Shown in pieces: positions 11,330 to 23,558 of a stretch of 64,000 bases of DNA. The notes under the pieces are model-generated. The model made no database searches, had not been told where the DNA came from, and worked only from the letters and a program-made list of their open reading frames with translations. The first letter of the stretch is position 1, and each line of letters opens with the position of its first letter. Origin of the DNA: Akebia trifoliata (lineage: Eukaryota > Streptophyta > Magnoliopsida > Ranunculales > Lardizabalaceae); the NCBI GenBank assembly GCA_017979445.1, contig CM030709.1:1116001-1180000 (forward strand), given 5' to 3'. The translations under genes were made by a program, and so were the position numbers.

Positions 11330-11415
11330 TCTGGAGGTGCGCACATAACTATAAATGCTTTTCACTTGTATCTCGACGTAAAGCATCTATGGCTCTGTAG
11401 ACACATCCACATTAG
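11330..11415. mobile_element. Truncated fold-back MITE
   Basis: GGAGGTGCGCACATAACTAT with AAATGCTTTTCACTTGTATC is mirrored by AAAGCATCTATGGCTCTGT and a CACATCCAC end. Resembles the central half of the 23408-23558 element. Confidence 0.55.
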
Positions 11416-11455
11416 TATTTTCCAAAAAATTATTCTCATCGGTTCCCATTGAAAG

Positions 11456-12176
11456 TAAAGGATATTGTCCTTAGGGTATGGAGGATTCCAAATCCTTTTG
11501 GTCACAATCATAATGAAATGAAAGGATCACCATAAGCTTCATATGAGTTTATATATTCTTGCATGAACAATAAATGATTACATGAATAAGAATTTGCATT
11601 CCCTTTGGACTCTTTAAAGACGAAGTTCTCCTCTACATGGTTGTGGAGGATTTTTTTTTTTGGTAAGGCATCAAAAGCTGACATGTGGCACACTGGGATC
11701 ATCACAATAAAAGGTTTCTGAGGTTCTGTATCTGAGTCAGATAAAACAAGGGCACACATATAAGTTGGATCTCTTGCCCAAAAAGGAGCACGAACCTTAA
11801 ATGGTCAAGCAACCAAATAGACTTGAACACGCAACAGATAGAATTTGTCAATCAAATCTTTTTGGGTTAAAAGCAATTAGAAATTGATGAGGAAAATTAT
11901 TAAAAGGGAAGAATGAAAAAAGATAAGATCCTGATTTGATACATTTCAAATCAAGATTCATTTTCTAAATCGGATAAGGATGAATTGATAAACAGGATCC
12001 ATGGAGATTCTAGGATTTCACCTCTATAAATATATAAACATAAACACTAAAAAATATGATTATTCTTTCTCTCAAAATTACACATTAATTTCTTTGTATT
12101 GAGGTTTGACTTGATTTTTGGAGAGATGGTGTTGCAGGCACACCCAAAAGCATAAAAAGATGAGATTTCGAGACAG
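11456..12176 (+). repeat. LTR-like remnant (copy c)
   Basis: Begins AAAGGATATTGTCCTTAGGG, has a TATA-like CTCTATAAATATAT at about 12022-12035, and ends with TTGACTTGATTTTTGGAGAG followed by GTTGCAGGCACACCC. That order (LTR head, TATA, conserved tail) fits a decayed LTR. The copy at about 37129-38250 has the same order. No internal domain found. Confidence 0.45.
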
Positions 12177-13213
12177 ATAGTACAAGTTTTTACATTTATA
12201 ATGATGTTTTGAAACTTTTAGTTAGATGTCGTGCTCCTCATAATTGATGTAAATCCCATAACTATCCTTGTGTGTTCTTAGGGTGACATATAGTAAGACT
12301 CTTCTACGTGTCATTAATTGCATTTTGGTCGTAAATTAATTGTGTAGTGATCCTATCCACGTCTGCAAAAGTAGATTTGCATACGTTGATTTGTAGAACA
12401 AAGACAGTTATTTTTTTTTAGAAAAATTTGAGGGGATTTTACCTTAGAAGAAAAGGGTATTTTGGTCTTTCGGTTTCTCTCGCAAAAGTAATTTGAAAAC
12501 ATAGGGGTATCTCAAATATTCACCTAAATCTGGAGGGTGCACTAAATTATCTTAAAGCATAGAAGGCCATTCACGTAAATTGAGTTCAACCTTTTTAAAG
12601 AACACGATTGGCAACCATTACACGCCAACACGCGTGATGTTACGTCTCTTGAACTTGACGGTCTCATCATGCCAACCCACTAAACTAAACCCTCTTTAGT
12701 CTTATTGAGAGCTACTATTGCCACACCAAACCAATGCTTTATAAATCAATAAAGAATTCCCCAATTAGTGTGGCGTTTATAAAAGTTGGTGTGAAAATAG
12801 TAACTCACTTATTTAAAAAAAAACAAAAAACAAATAACAAATAACAAAAACCAGAGACTAGTCAAAATCTTACTCTTCCATCTTTATCTTCGAAAACCAC
12901 AAAAAGAGAAAAACAGGGAAAGAAATCATCAAAAAACAGAAAGCAAAAGATCTTCCACCATTTTTTTTAATTAAATTACATTTAAAACTCACAAAAAGCT
13001 AAAAAGATAACACTACATTTATAGATTAAGTTTTTACTGCAATAGAACCAAAAAAAAAATTTCAAACTTCTTCCTTCAACTACACACTATTAGTCATCTT
13101 CTCCTTCCCTCCCAAAGTTAAACTGCTTTATATAATAATCTAAAAATACTAAACCATGATCCCACATTTATACATATCTCATCACCATTAATTAAACTGA
13201 AAATGTGGTTTAT
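12177..13213. other. 3' flank of patellin gene, no other gene seen
   Basis: AT-rich; contains AT-tract-rich sequence and unassigned DNA running up to the patellin stop codon. The last few hundred bases presumably include the patellin 3' UTR. Confidence 0.45.
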
Positions 13214-15210
13214 TTAAGCCTCACAAACAGGCTTACGCACAAAGTAACGGTAAGCAGCAACCTTTCTCTTCCTTGAGGTCGTATTATCGAGAGAAAACAC
13301 CATCTTTCCAGCTTCTTTTGATGTAAACGAGTTGTGAACAGGTTCATCCGATCCAGAAGCGATTCTCCTCTGTTTTTCTACTGCAATTGAGTAGCTCCCA
13401 CTCGCATTTGGTATGAATTCGGCATTGTAGTCCAAGTCCCAACCTCCCACAACTATATCCCAAGTTATAGTTGCACCAGCCTAATTCATCAAAAACCATT
13501 GATCGAGTAGGATTTAATAATTGAAACTACTCAGTTTTAATATTACACAATTTTTAATTTAGTCAAAATTATGAAATAAATTAAAGAACTAAAGTAGAAT
13601 CCAAACTCCAAAGCTTCGAAATGGGTGTTCAGTTTACCTCAATTCCTTCAATTTCTAAATTCACTTTCTCCCCTCCTTTGACGATGAACTCGGATGCTGG
13701 TTTTGGAGGACCATTCTCCAAATCGGAGGGTCGACTCAGCCCCCCATACTGAATTGGCACGTTCTCTGGCTTTATAAACCTGTTCCCACAAAACCCATTT
13801 CAAATTTTCTCTCAAATTGAACAAAAAAAATCAAAATAAAAACAGTGGGAAATCGAACATTCGAGATGAGACAAAACCCAATAGAGATTTCAATCGAATA
13901 TGGGGGGGAGGGAAGGCAGAACAAAGCAAAAAAATGAAAAGATCTGGAATCAGTATCCACTTCGAATCATCAGAGTTAAAATCAAATAAGCAAAAGATGC
14001 TAAATTACAGAAAAAAAAAACTAAAAAATTATTTTAAAAAACAACCCCACATATCTTAAACGCAACAACTGAAAATGGAGATGAAACAAAGGCATCAGAG
14101 CCCACTTAAGATTCTCCATCCCACCTCCAAACTTACTTAAAAACACAAGCTAGAACCACCATTTCAGGTTTCTCCTTAAAAATTACAGGATGAAACATTA
14201 CAATCTACAAATGGGTTTTAAAGAATTCAGAAGATGCTTGGCTTACTTGTAAAGGGTCTCTGCAACGTTTCCCTCTCTGGCGATCACAAACTTGCTCTTT
14301 GTCCGTTGAGTGAGAAACGGACTGAACATCGAATATAACATACTGAAGTACCATGGAACGTTGATGAAAATCTGAATCACCAAAAACCATTAAGATTTGC
14401 AGACGAAATCCAGATAACCTTCTTTCTTTCTTTTTTTACAGATTTAGCCTAAAAAAATATAAAAAATCAATAAGAGATTACCTTACGAGCCACCATTTCA
14501 GGATAATTATCTTGAAACAGAGAAAGGATTTGATTTGAAGCAACCCTGAGCTCTCTCTTGGGCATGTCTTTGAGGTCAGTGACCTGTATAATCGAATTAA
14601 CTCCACCAGGTTTGAAATGTAGAAGCTTTACACCTCTCTCCAAGACTTGAACTCTCCACCTAAGAAACTTCTTCAACTTCTCTTCATCCCCAAAGATCCT
14701 CTCGTACATCTCTTTGTCTTTGAACACCCCATAAGCGTTGTAGCAAACAGGGTGTCCTTCTCTATCGTGCAAATGCATGTACGCGACCACCCCTTCAAGG
14801 TCCTTAAACCCTAAGTCCTCCTCAACAACGTTGTCTGCACCAAAGTCTTCTCTCCAAGCCAAGCACTTCTCAAGCATGGTAAGTGCATCCAAAACCCTAT
14901 AGTCTCTCGCTCTAAGAAACTTCAACAAAATCACATCTGCCCTTTCGTCTACACCCAAGAGAGGAATACCCCACATGGATGCAGACCCATTAGAGGCTGA
15001 GCGTGAGAGCTTCTGTTTCAGTTCTTGCAAGGCTTTTGTCTCTGAAGATTTTAGTTTAGAAACGATGTAGGTGTCTTCTTTGAAGGAAGGCGAGCGAAAT
15101 GTGGCAACCTCCATTAACGAGGTAACAAAGCTTTTCTTGAAGGGTTTTGGTGAAGCAGTTGGATGTTGTTGGGGGGTTTGTTGAGTTGAGAGAGGAGATG
15201 AAGCTTCCAT
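13214..15210 (-). CDS. PATL6: Patellin-6-like Sec14/GOLD protein, 420 aa, 4 exons
   Basis: Phosphoinositide-binding patellin. Family knowledge: patellins act in membrane trafficking and plasma-membrane or cell-plate organisation. The CDS joins 15210-14482, 14371-14247, 13779-13638 and 13480-13214 (minus strand); every intron is GT-AG and the phases close exactly. The start is ATG at 15208-15210 (MEASSPLSTQ). A CRAL-TRIO N-terminal segment spans about residues 80-122 (DERADVILLKFLRARDY), then the Sec14 lipid-binding domain to about 290 (EGHPVCYNAYGVFKDKEMY, QVTDLKDMPKRELRVASNQI, IFINVPWYFSMLYSMFSPFL). The GOLD domain covers about 300-415 (GATITWDIVVGGWDLDYNAE, KVAAYRYFVRKPV). The short N-terminus and the MWGIPLLG motif point to PATL6 rather than the long acidic patellins. 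Length is close to Arabidopsis PATL6 (about 410 aa, from memory). No lesion seen. Confidence 0.95.
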
Positions 15211-15796
15211 TGAAGGATTTGGGAGAAACAAAGTTAAACCTAGATAGAATCTGTGACTATGTGAGAAAGAGATTTTTATTTTTATTTTGAGTGCAAATGT
15301 AGATTTGGTCCTTAAATCGCTCTCCCACTAGAGAAAGTTCAGAAGCTCTGCTTTCGATTCTCTCTGTGAAGTCTGATCTGCAAAGCAGTGTTTTTGTTGG
15401 TCGCAGAGAAAGTGAAAGAGAAAGGGGTGGGGACAGAGGAAACAGAGTGGTGGAAGGGTTGAAGCAGAGAGACATGAAAATTGCATTATTTAACTTCTTG
15501 TTGTCGTGTTGTGTCTTATAAGTATGTCGAGCCACTTTTCAGTTTCGAAACCGGCTCATGAGCTTGGCTTAGTTGTGATAGCACCCCATACCCCCCCCTT
15601 CCCACACGGCAACACCTCCTTCTGCCCAAACAAACGAGGGCACTCCATCCCAATTCATAGGTAAGTATTATTGTATATCTTGGGGTGTCATTAACAAAAA
15701 GTTAGTTTGGCAATAGTAACTCTCAAATAAATCGAACCGGAATTTTACAGAATTACAAAACTACTCTCATTGGAATTCATGGGATAGGTCGCATGC
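15211..15796. other. Patellin upstream region and 5' leader
   Basis: Contains GA/CT-rich leader sequence (around 15380-15425) on the patellin strand and the presumed promoter. No separate gene; the open frame at 15257-15535 is leader sequence. Confidence 0.5.
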
Positions 15797-15950
15797 GATT
15801 ATGTGAAAGAGTCTGTGATTTTCAAACGCCCCTCTTACAAACGCTTCGTGGCGTGGCATGCATGGGCTACAATCACAAATCTTTTTCATCGTGATGAAAT
15901 GGATCTATGGTTCTGGCACATGCCATGTTAGGGGGCACCAGATAATCATT
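15797..15950. mobile_element. Possible decayed fold-back MITE
   Basis: Carries GGATCTATGGTTCTGGCACA near its right arm and a partly complementary GTGGCGTGGCATGCATGGG on the left. Pairing is imperfect, so membership in the fold-back family rests mainly on the shared loop motif. Confidence 0.35.
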
Positions 15951-16164
15951 ATTCTTATGTGAAATCTTAGAATTTTTCTGTGAGCAAAAAATCCCTCTCA
16001 ATTTAAGAATGTCCACGATTTTGGTTGTGAGCCCCTATCAAATCCAAAGATAAAAGATTGGGTCAATTTTTTTCTATTGGATATATTTATGATATCGAAA
16101 TCTCGTTTCAAATTAAATCTTACACCAATTTGAAATGTTCAATTTGAAGAATACAATATATTGT

Positions 16165-17449
16165 TGTCACGCCCTCGATTTAAGACCTAGATTTTCTCAA
16201 ATCTCGAGAATAAAACGAAAAATATAAAAAAAATCAAAATCTTCAAATCTTAAATACGTTATAAATTTCTATCAAATAATTTCAATAGAGTTTTCCCCCT
16301 AAAAATTGAATTTATGAAAGAATTTTACCTGTAGAGATATATTTGTATAATTAAAATTCATATATTCAACTGCATTTCAACTACCATATCATATTAAATA
16401 TATATCATTCCAAACAAATAAAACATAAATATAATTATAATCCAAAAGTATATATACATCAACTACACATCTTATATCAATCGACAATTATTCACAACAT
16501 AAACACTAACTCTTATACTTTCAACATATATATACAAGAAAACACAATACACATGGTGCTATTATATATAAGGAAGTCCAAAATTACACAAAATAGTCTC
16601 CAATCTCATCTCATATATAACAGAAATAGTTTGCATCATCCTAATCCTACGATCCCTCTATATAATGTTCCCCATCAGAAATAGGCATCTCGATTATTAA
16701 GACATATGTAATATTTTATTGAAATGATAAGTAATAATAAAGTTACTTAATAGTAAACTCACATTTCAAATTAATAGTTACAATATAAATTGATAAACAA
16801 ACTAATCTATTACAAATAATACAGATTTTAAATAAGTAAATAAAAATGAATAACACTCGAAACAAACTAATCTTTAATAAAATAGTAACAAATTATTTTC
16901 ATCTCATTATAAAATAAAATAAACATAAACATGTCATAAGAATATCAATCCCGGTGGTGTGTTTGATAAAAATGACGAGGTACACGATCGATACAAAAGT
17001 ATTTTTTTATATATTGATGCTCTAGTATTTAACCTGTGTGGAACTCACCGTTGGTTCCTGATTTATGATCGACCTGTCAATTTATCATAATTGATTGACC
17101 ATATTTTTTGTCTCAAGTTGACCGTTGGTTTCTAATGAAAATCAATAATTTGATTAGTATAAACTGTAAATGATCGTTTGACAAGCCAACTTCATCGTAT
17201 ATTTGTGATATGCATGTGTCATTAATCAATCTAGTCATTTACAAATAATCTTTACATTATAATTTGTTATTTTTTAATAAAGATAAGATATAAATTTTTT
17301 GAATAATAGGTACAATAATATCCTCAAGTAGTATACCATACTATTGGAGAAAATATCAAACCCATATTATTCTAAATTAATTGGTTACTTTAAAAAAAAA
17401 CTATCGATTAATCGTATATGCATTCATTATCCCTTTAATAAATAACAAA

Positions 17450-17489
<40 letters not shown>

Positions 17490-18325
17490 TATATATAATT
17501 TATTTTAAATAAATTAAAACAAATTTGCAAATGTGATAACCTTCCTAGGTATTCTAGAACTATAAATATGCAAGTACAATGTCTCATGGTTATCATCATA
17601 ATTGCATCTCATGCTCTATTACACAGTACTCAAAAGTATTTTAAACCTGAAAATTCCTCAATGCAAACACATACATCCAAGCAGGGGCAGAGCTAGTAAG
17701 GAGCTCGTGGGGGCAATTGTCCCCATAGAACTTTGAGACACCATTACATTTTCAACTAATTACATGTCTCATTTGTCCCCACGCCCTCACCTCCCTCCAA
17801 TCATATTTTTCAGCACAAATAATTTTTCCACCATTCAAATTCTTTAACTATACAACTAACCATAGTTTACCTCCACTACAAGAAAATCATGGCTCCACCC
17901 CTCATCTAAGAATCTCATTCTCGAGTTTTAAATAATCGAGACTTTCATTTTCGATTTTATTTTTAACTCAAATATTTCATCACTTTTTTATAAACTATTA
18001 TCCAATGAAAATACATTTTCAAAATAGAGCATCTTAATCGTTTTTAGAATGAACATTCTACAAAAATTACTATGAAAATCAATCTGTTAAATAAATTGAT
18101 TTTCTTATTACACTTACCTAAATTCATTTATTTTTATTTCACAATATTAAAATATTAAAGAAAATATATAAAACAAATTATTCTACAATTCGATGTATGA
18201 ATTTTGAATTTAAATTATAATAAATTTGAAACTAACTATCAAAATTGAAATAAAATAAATATCATTGAAAACTATACTATAAGTTTGAAATTATAATTTT
18301 TTTACCTTTATACTTGGGTTTTACA
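16165..18325. repeat. Possible long LTR remnant, AT-rich
   Basis: Starts TGTCACGCCCTCGATTTAAG and ends TTGGGTTTTACA, which together look like the TG...CA ends of a common plant LTR type. There is no matching 5-bp target duplication and the inside is too decayed to read. A hAT-type MITE lies within (17684-17902). A (TA)n run is at about 17453-17495. Confidence 0.35.
17684..17902. mobile_element. hAT-type MITE, 219 bp, with 8-bp TSD
   Basis: Left end CAGGGGCAGAGC, right end GGCTCCACCCCT, flanked by CATCCAAG (17676-17683) and CATCTAAG (17903-17910), an 8-bp duplication with one mismatch. Same family as 9317-9566 but diverged inside. Confidence 0.75.
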
Positions 18326-20049
18326 CATTCCTAAAATATTAAAATGATTTTTCTAACTAATTTTCTCTATGATTCGATAGAATATTTTAATAATTAAGTA
18401 GATCTCGACGTTGTAGATATTTTGTTCTTTAGTGACGAATCTTAATTCATGTCAAAAATACATTTAAATCTAAATTAAAGGTAACGTATACGAACCCACT
18501 ATTAAAATTCATTCGTCTCTAATTTCTTTTTCTCTCTCACAAGAATAAATGAACATCAAGTAAGATTATAATATATAATAATATAATATATTATAATATA
18601 TAAAATGAATATATCTGGGTATCTAAACTGTTAACACATTTATAACTTATAATATTATATTATATAATATAATAATATAATAATATATAATTATATATTA
18701 TAATATTTATATTTATATTAATTACACCTCATCCATTTAATACTGTAATAATATCAAATCAATCCTTCATATATAAATAATTACACTTAAACCTATTTTT
18801 TTAAATATTTATTTTAATATTTTAATAATAAATATAATAATTAAATAATATTTTTTTCATATATTTTTCTTTTCTCTGTTATATTCGTTACATTAGACCA
18901 ATTCTAATTGTGTATCTCAGATTTTTAAAATTTTTCATCAATTTTTCTCTATTGACAAAAATATCCTTTACGCCCTAATTATTTTTTAATAAAGTTGATA
19001 TTTTCGTAGCTTATTCTATTAAATTTAGGTTTAAGTATGCTTGCAGTCTAAACAATGTTTTTTTATGCTTTTGAACTCAATGACAACGACTGTTTGACCA
19101 AAAGATTTTTTTTTTTAAATTTTGAGTTTTATCTACGTTGACTAAATGTTCTAATTCTTCAATCATAATCATGATAAGATTCCTCGAATTATACATTTCA
19201 TCTGTCAAATTCTTCTTTTAGAAAATCTTTATTTTAAATCAACAATAACACGATTTATTTTTAATATATATTTTTTAAAATTAAATAGGGAAATAGGGAA
19301 ATATAATTGATTTATTTCTCGATATATGTAATAAAAGTTCATGGTGTTACAATTGTCTTCCTTTTAGTCTATTGGTTTTCACATGTAATTTTACTATTAG
19401 TTCCTAATTATTTTAGTTATTTTACTTTCTTTTTTGTGTTAACACATCATTCCATGATCTAAGGTCATTGGATAAAAATCTAAAAATTTAGGATTGTTAA
19501 AATCCTATAGGAACATTAAGAATAATATTAATTAATTAATTAATTAAAATAAAATAAAATGAACTAGTTCCATTTATCAAAAAAAAAAAAAAATTATATC
19601 TTCTTCTTTTTTTCTTGGAGATACTTTTTTGTAAAACTTCATTAGAAGAGATTTATCAAATCTTTGATTGATCATTGATTCTTGAAGGAATGGAGTAGAA
19701 GAATTGAAGAGCTAAGAGATTCAAAACTAACCAATTAATACAAATAAAATAAAGCTAAAGTTTAACTGGTCTATTTAGGTCGGTCGATTTTACTTGAAAT
19801 GTTTGAGGAATAGAATATTATGATATCATTATGATGATTAGTATTCTTGTGATATTTGTATGATGGGCCCTTTTCTTTTAATATTTGTATGATGAGTGCC
19901 TTCTTGTGATATTTTATAATAAGGATTTTTATTATAATTTATTTATACATGAAAAATAAATAAATTTAAAAGGTCGTATTTCCCTTGGACAAGTCCCTAA
20001 ATTAGCAAATAGGCACAAGCCCTTTGGTGAAAGACTTGAAATTCCTCAA
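18326..20049. other. AT-rich desert, no gene seen
   Basis: Very AT-rich, including ATAATATA tracts at about 18565-18720 and an (ATTA)n stretch near 19528-19546. No recognisable coding frame. Confidence 0.5.
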
Positions 20050-20330
20050 GGAAGAAGTTTCGGATTAAGCCAATTTTTTGTGAGGATGATCTCTATAATA
20101 AGTAGATCATCGTAAAAAAATATCAATCCAATATGAAACTTTTAACCCCATTAAAAGTGATTTAGAATGTGGACCATCGGTATTTTACCAATAATTTCTA
20201 AACCAGTTTTGATGGACTTAGAAATTTCAAATTGAGCTGACTTTTTATGAGGATGATCTTCTCATCATAGGAACCATACTCACAAAAAACCAACTCAATC
20301 CAAAACCTCTAACCCATATTTTGAAAAACC
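20050..20330. mobile_element. Nested-hairpin element, copy 1 (diverged)
   Basis: Shows the family order: TTTTTTGTGAGGATGATCTC hairpin, the central ACCCCATTAAAAGTGATTTA stretch with GTGGACC, then a second GAGGATGATCTTCTCATC hairpin and CCAAAACCTCTAACCCAT. The hairpins are degenerate and the TA-flanked ends are gone. Confidence 0.65.
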
Positions 20331-21997
20331 ATTGTTTTTTACATATGTCCCATGAACTGCCTCCATATATACATATATATTGTACTTGTTGTCTTATAAA
20401 TTTTTTATTTATTTATATTCATATATCCATGGATATGTTTTTGACTCGAAACATATTTAGTAAATAAAAACCTACGAGAAGATTTCTCAACGACTATGTC
20501 AACATTTTTTTTCTTCAGGAATACGGGAGTTTCCAACGAATATAGCTGATGTTCACTCAATTGAATTATTATTATTTAGATATCTAGTTAGCAGTTAAAT
20601 TATATTTTGTCGGATTTACTTTAAGAACCATAATATTTGCTTTGTATTTTTTTATTGTCGATGTTTACTTTTAGTATTGACTGTTATATAAAAAAAATTT
20701 AAGCGTTAGTCGTGAAATTCCTTTACCAAAATCATACATATATTTTTTTATGTCTTAAATAATTTATCAATTTTTACCTTTAATATTCAGATCTACATCT
20801 TGACTTGTGGGCTATGGATTGAATCGTGGATCTAGATTTTGGGGCATCATATTTCTGATTTTTTCCCCCCATTGGAAGATAACTCACATTGGGATCCTGC
20901 TTTTTCAGGAAATGGATTTTGTTTCTCTTGGTTGAACTCTCGTTAACCCAACACTTTATTGCTTCCCTAATTTGATGGAAAAGGATGTTACTAGTTCTCG
21001 AGATAGAATTCTTAAGTAAAGAACTTGAATCAAGTATCGCGGAAAATTAAAAGTTGACGCTCTGTAAGAAGATTAGGCTCCTGTAAATGTTCAATTCCTC
21101 CTTGAATTACATAATTGTGTTTTGTGTTTATAGTAGAAAAGAAAAGTTCAAATGCTGCTCTTCTTTTTACAAGTGTAAAGATTGGATCGAAAAATCTCAC
21201 CCAACAATGTGGGTTTGTAATAAGGGCTATATTGTTGATTTATTGTTTCTATTCTAATTAGGTTGAGTACCAATGTACCATTATCATTACGACAAATCTT
21301 ATTCCCTGTTTTTTTTTCTCTTCTATTTTAACAATCATAGTAATATATAATTAAATAAAATGTATACTTATAATTTTTTTTTTTTATAAATGTATTGTTA
21401 TGAGTTATATAATGATACAATAAGTTATGTAATAGTGAAAATTATGATAAAGATTAGATCTCACTCATTAGAGTTCTCTTTCTAATTAGTATTTATACTA
21501 CTTAGAAATGTAAGGTGGGGGTCATGAATGATGTAAGTTTCCTTTTTTATTTCTATTTTAACAATCAAAATAATAAAGAATTAAATATATATTTTTAGAA
21601 TGTATTGTTATAAGGTGTATAATGATACAATAAATTATGTCATTGTGAAAATTATGACAATGATTAGATCTTACTAATGAGTTTGAGGATGCTTCTTGCA
21701 TGTCATTGGAGCTCACGAGAATCCTTATCGAAGATTTAAGTTGTAATTACTTTCATTGAGAAATTTTTGTTAAAAGGGGAGGACCCAATTTCTCAATCCA
21801 AAAAGAGAAAACAAAGGTTAGGTGGGGATCATGAATGGCATATTTTTACATAGGCATTACTTTTTGTCTCTCTCTTTTCCTATACTAAGTCGCAAGTAGA
21901 GTTAGGTCTTTTGTTTGCCTTTAGTGTTGCAATGTGCAAGCCTGCATGGAGCACTTTGAACGGTGAGGAGGCCTTGATGTTAGATCAAGACAAGCTT
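20331..21997. other. AT-rich desert, no gene seen
   Basis: Includes two related segments, about 21397-21470 and 21590-21670, sharing ATAATGATACAATAA and GTGAAAATTATGA, an imperfect local duplication. No gene. Confidence 0.45.
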
Positions 21998-22475
21998 AAC
22001 TAAGATTGACAATGGATCAGTTTGGTACCAAATCAGGACTACTCCAATATCGATCCAATTTTTTTAAAACATGTATCCGAATTGATTAATGAATACGTGA
22101 ATCGAATCCGATCCATTTCATTTCATCCTTAATTCAAAATCAATCCGAACACATTCATTATTTTCAACTTATCAATGTTCAAAAAATATAAAATTTTAAA
22201 AATTCCAATTTTCAACTACAAATATAGAGTAAAACCAATAAGACAAACGTATTTATCTATATGTATTTATATGAAATGAAAAATATATATATATATATAT
22301 TAAAATATATTCGGATCAATTTTTTTTTCAAAATGAATTAGGGAACATCGAAATCCGATTCAAAATTATATCGGATCTAAGATTTCAATCAGATCCAAAA
22401 ATCTAATTTTTCATATTTTTTTGGATCGTACTGATTTAGACATTGAGTATATTTTGGATCATTGCCAACCCCAAG
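21998..22475. mobile_element. Possible hAT-like MITE, diverged
   Basis: Left GATTGACAATGGATCAG and right GGATCATTGCCAACCCCAAG are approximately inverted. The interior is rich in GGATC/AATCCGA repeats like the element at 50402-50890. No clear target duplication. Confidence 0.4.
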
Positions 22476-23407
22476 GTTAATGTGAGAGAGATAGTATTTT
22501 GTATGTACTTTGAATTTTTATATTATGATCTTTATATTTATCTAAAAAATTATTTTCACTATCAAAAAAAAAAAAAAATGATTTATAGTATTTGATTCCT
22601 TATTTTTTTTTATATAAAGAAAATCATTTTGGAAGAGAGAGCAAACATCATTTTCCTATTTTAGAAAAAGAGAAATCTCCATTCATCTTCTCTTTGGATA
22701 ATTGATAAACATTGACAAATGATATTTAAAAATTGTTTATTCTACAAATTTTGGAGAACTTTTATCTTCTAGAAAACCTTTTTTCTCTACCATTATATTC
22801 ACTTTCAAACTAATTTAATTTATTTTCTTTGGAGTGTTCTCATATATCTTTAATACATTAATTCTTAGGTAATCTAAATAAGGTAAGATTAATTGTCAAC
22901 AAAAGAAAGTCAAGTCTCTTTTGTTGCCCCAAAGTCTTTGAGGTGTCAGAAGCACCTGTTGCGTACTGTGTCAATAAACGTCAGCAGAGCCGAATAATAT
23001 CAGCGAAGCTGTGAAACCAAGCCAAGCCAATTAACCAAGTCGCTCGAGTAAAACGAGTCGAGGAGACAAGGGATCGAAGAGAAATTTTAATAATTGATTT
23101 TCATAGAAGGCGTGGGACGTTTGCAGTGGGTCCCACAGAAGACTCTTTCTTCAGTGTGGGCCCAGTCTCCCCAAACACGCCGTTCTCATATTAAAATTTG
23201 AAAGCTAGTTTTCCCTCGAATTTACTTTGGAAACTATGGGCGATCACATGCTTGGCTCAATATGGGAACATCATGCTGACGCATCGTTTTCGTTCTTGAT
23301 TGGTTCAAATTTTATCAGAAGTGATGTGATGGCCAAGACCAGGGATAAGGAAACTGAGGTCTTGAGTTTGAATCTCCCTCAAAAATTACTTTGAAAAAAT
23401 GTTGGAA
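22476..23407. other. Intergenic, no gene seen
   Basis: 22900-23230 is less AT-rich and not obviously repetitive (contains GTGGGACGTTTGCAGTGGGTCCCAC-like pairing split across 23110-23140), but no open frame accompanies it. It could be a promoter relic. Confidence 0.35.
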
Positions 23408-23558
23408 TGACACAACTAAAGACACAAAAATGACAAAAATAATGTGGTGACGCACACATAACTGTAGATGCTTTTTTACTTGTATCTTGTAAAAAACATC
23501 TACTATAATATGCACATCACCACATTATTTTGTCACATTTGTATTTTCATTTGTGTCA
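23408..23558. mobile_element. Fold-back MITE
   Basis: Arms TGACACAACTAAAGACAC and the inverse TTTTCATTTGTGTCA pair on through ATAATGTGGTGACG / CATCACCACATTAT. The loop has the ATGCTTTTTTACTTGTATC phrase common to this family, although CTATGGTT is mutated. Confidence 0.7.

Noticed and set aside
13817..14059. Plus-strand frame overlapping the patellin gene
   Set aside because: It lies over a patellin intron in antisense and is a low-complexity Lys/Asn-rich stretch.
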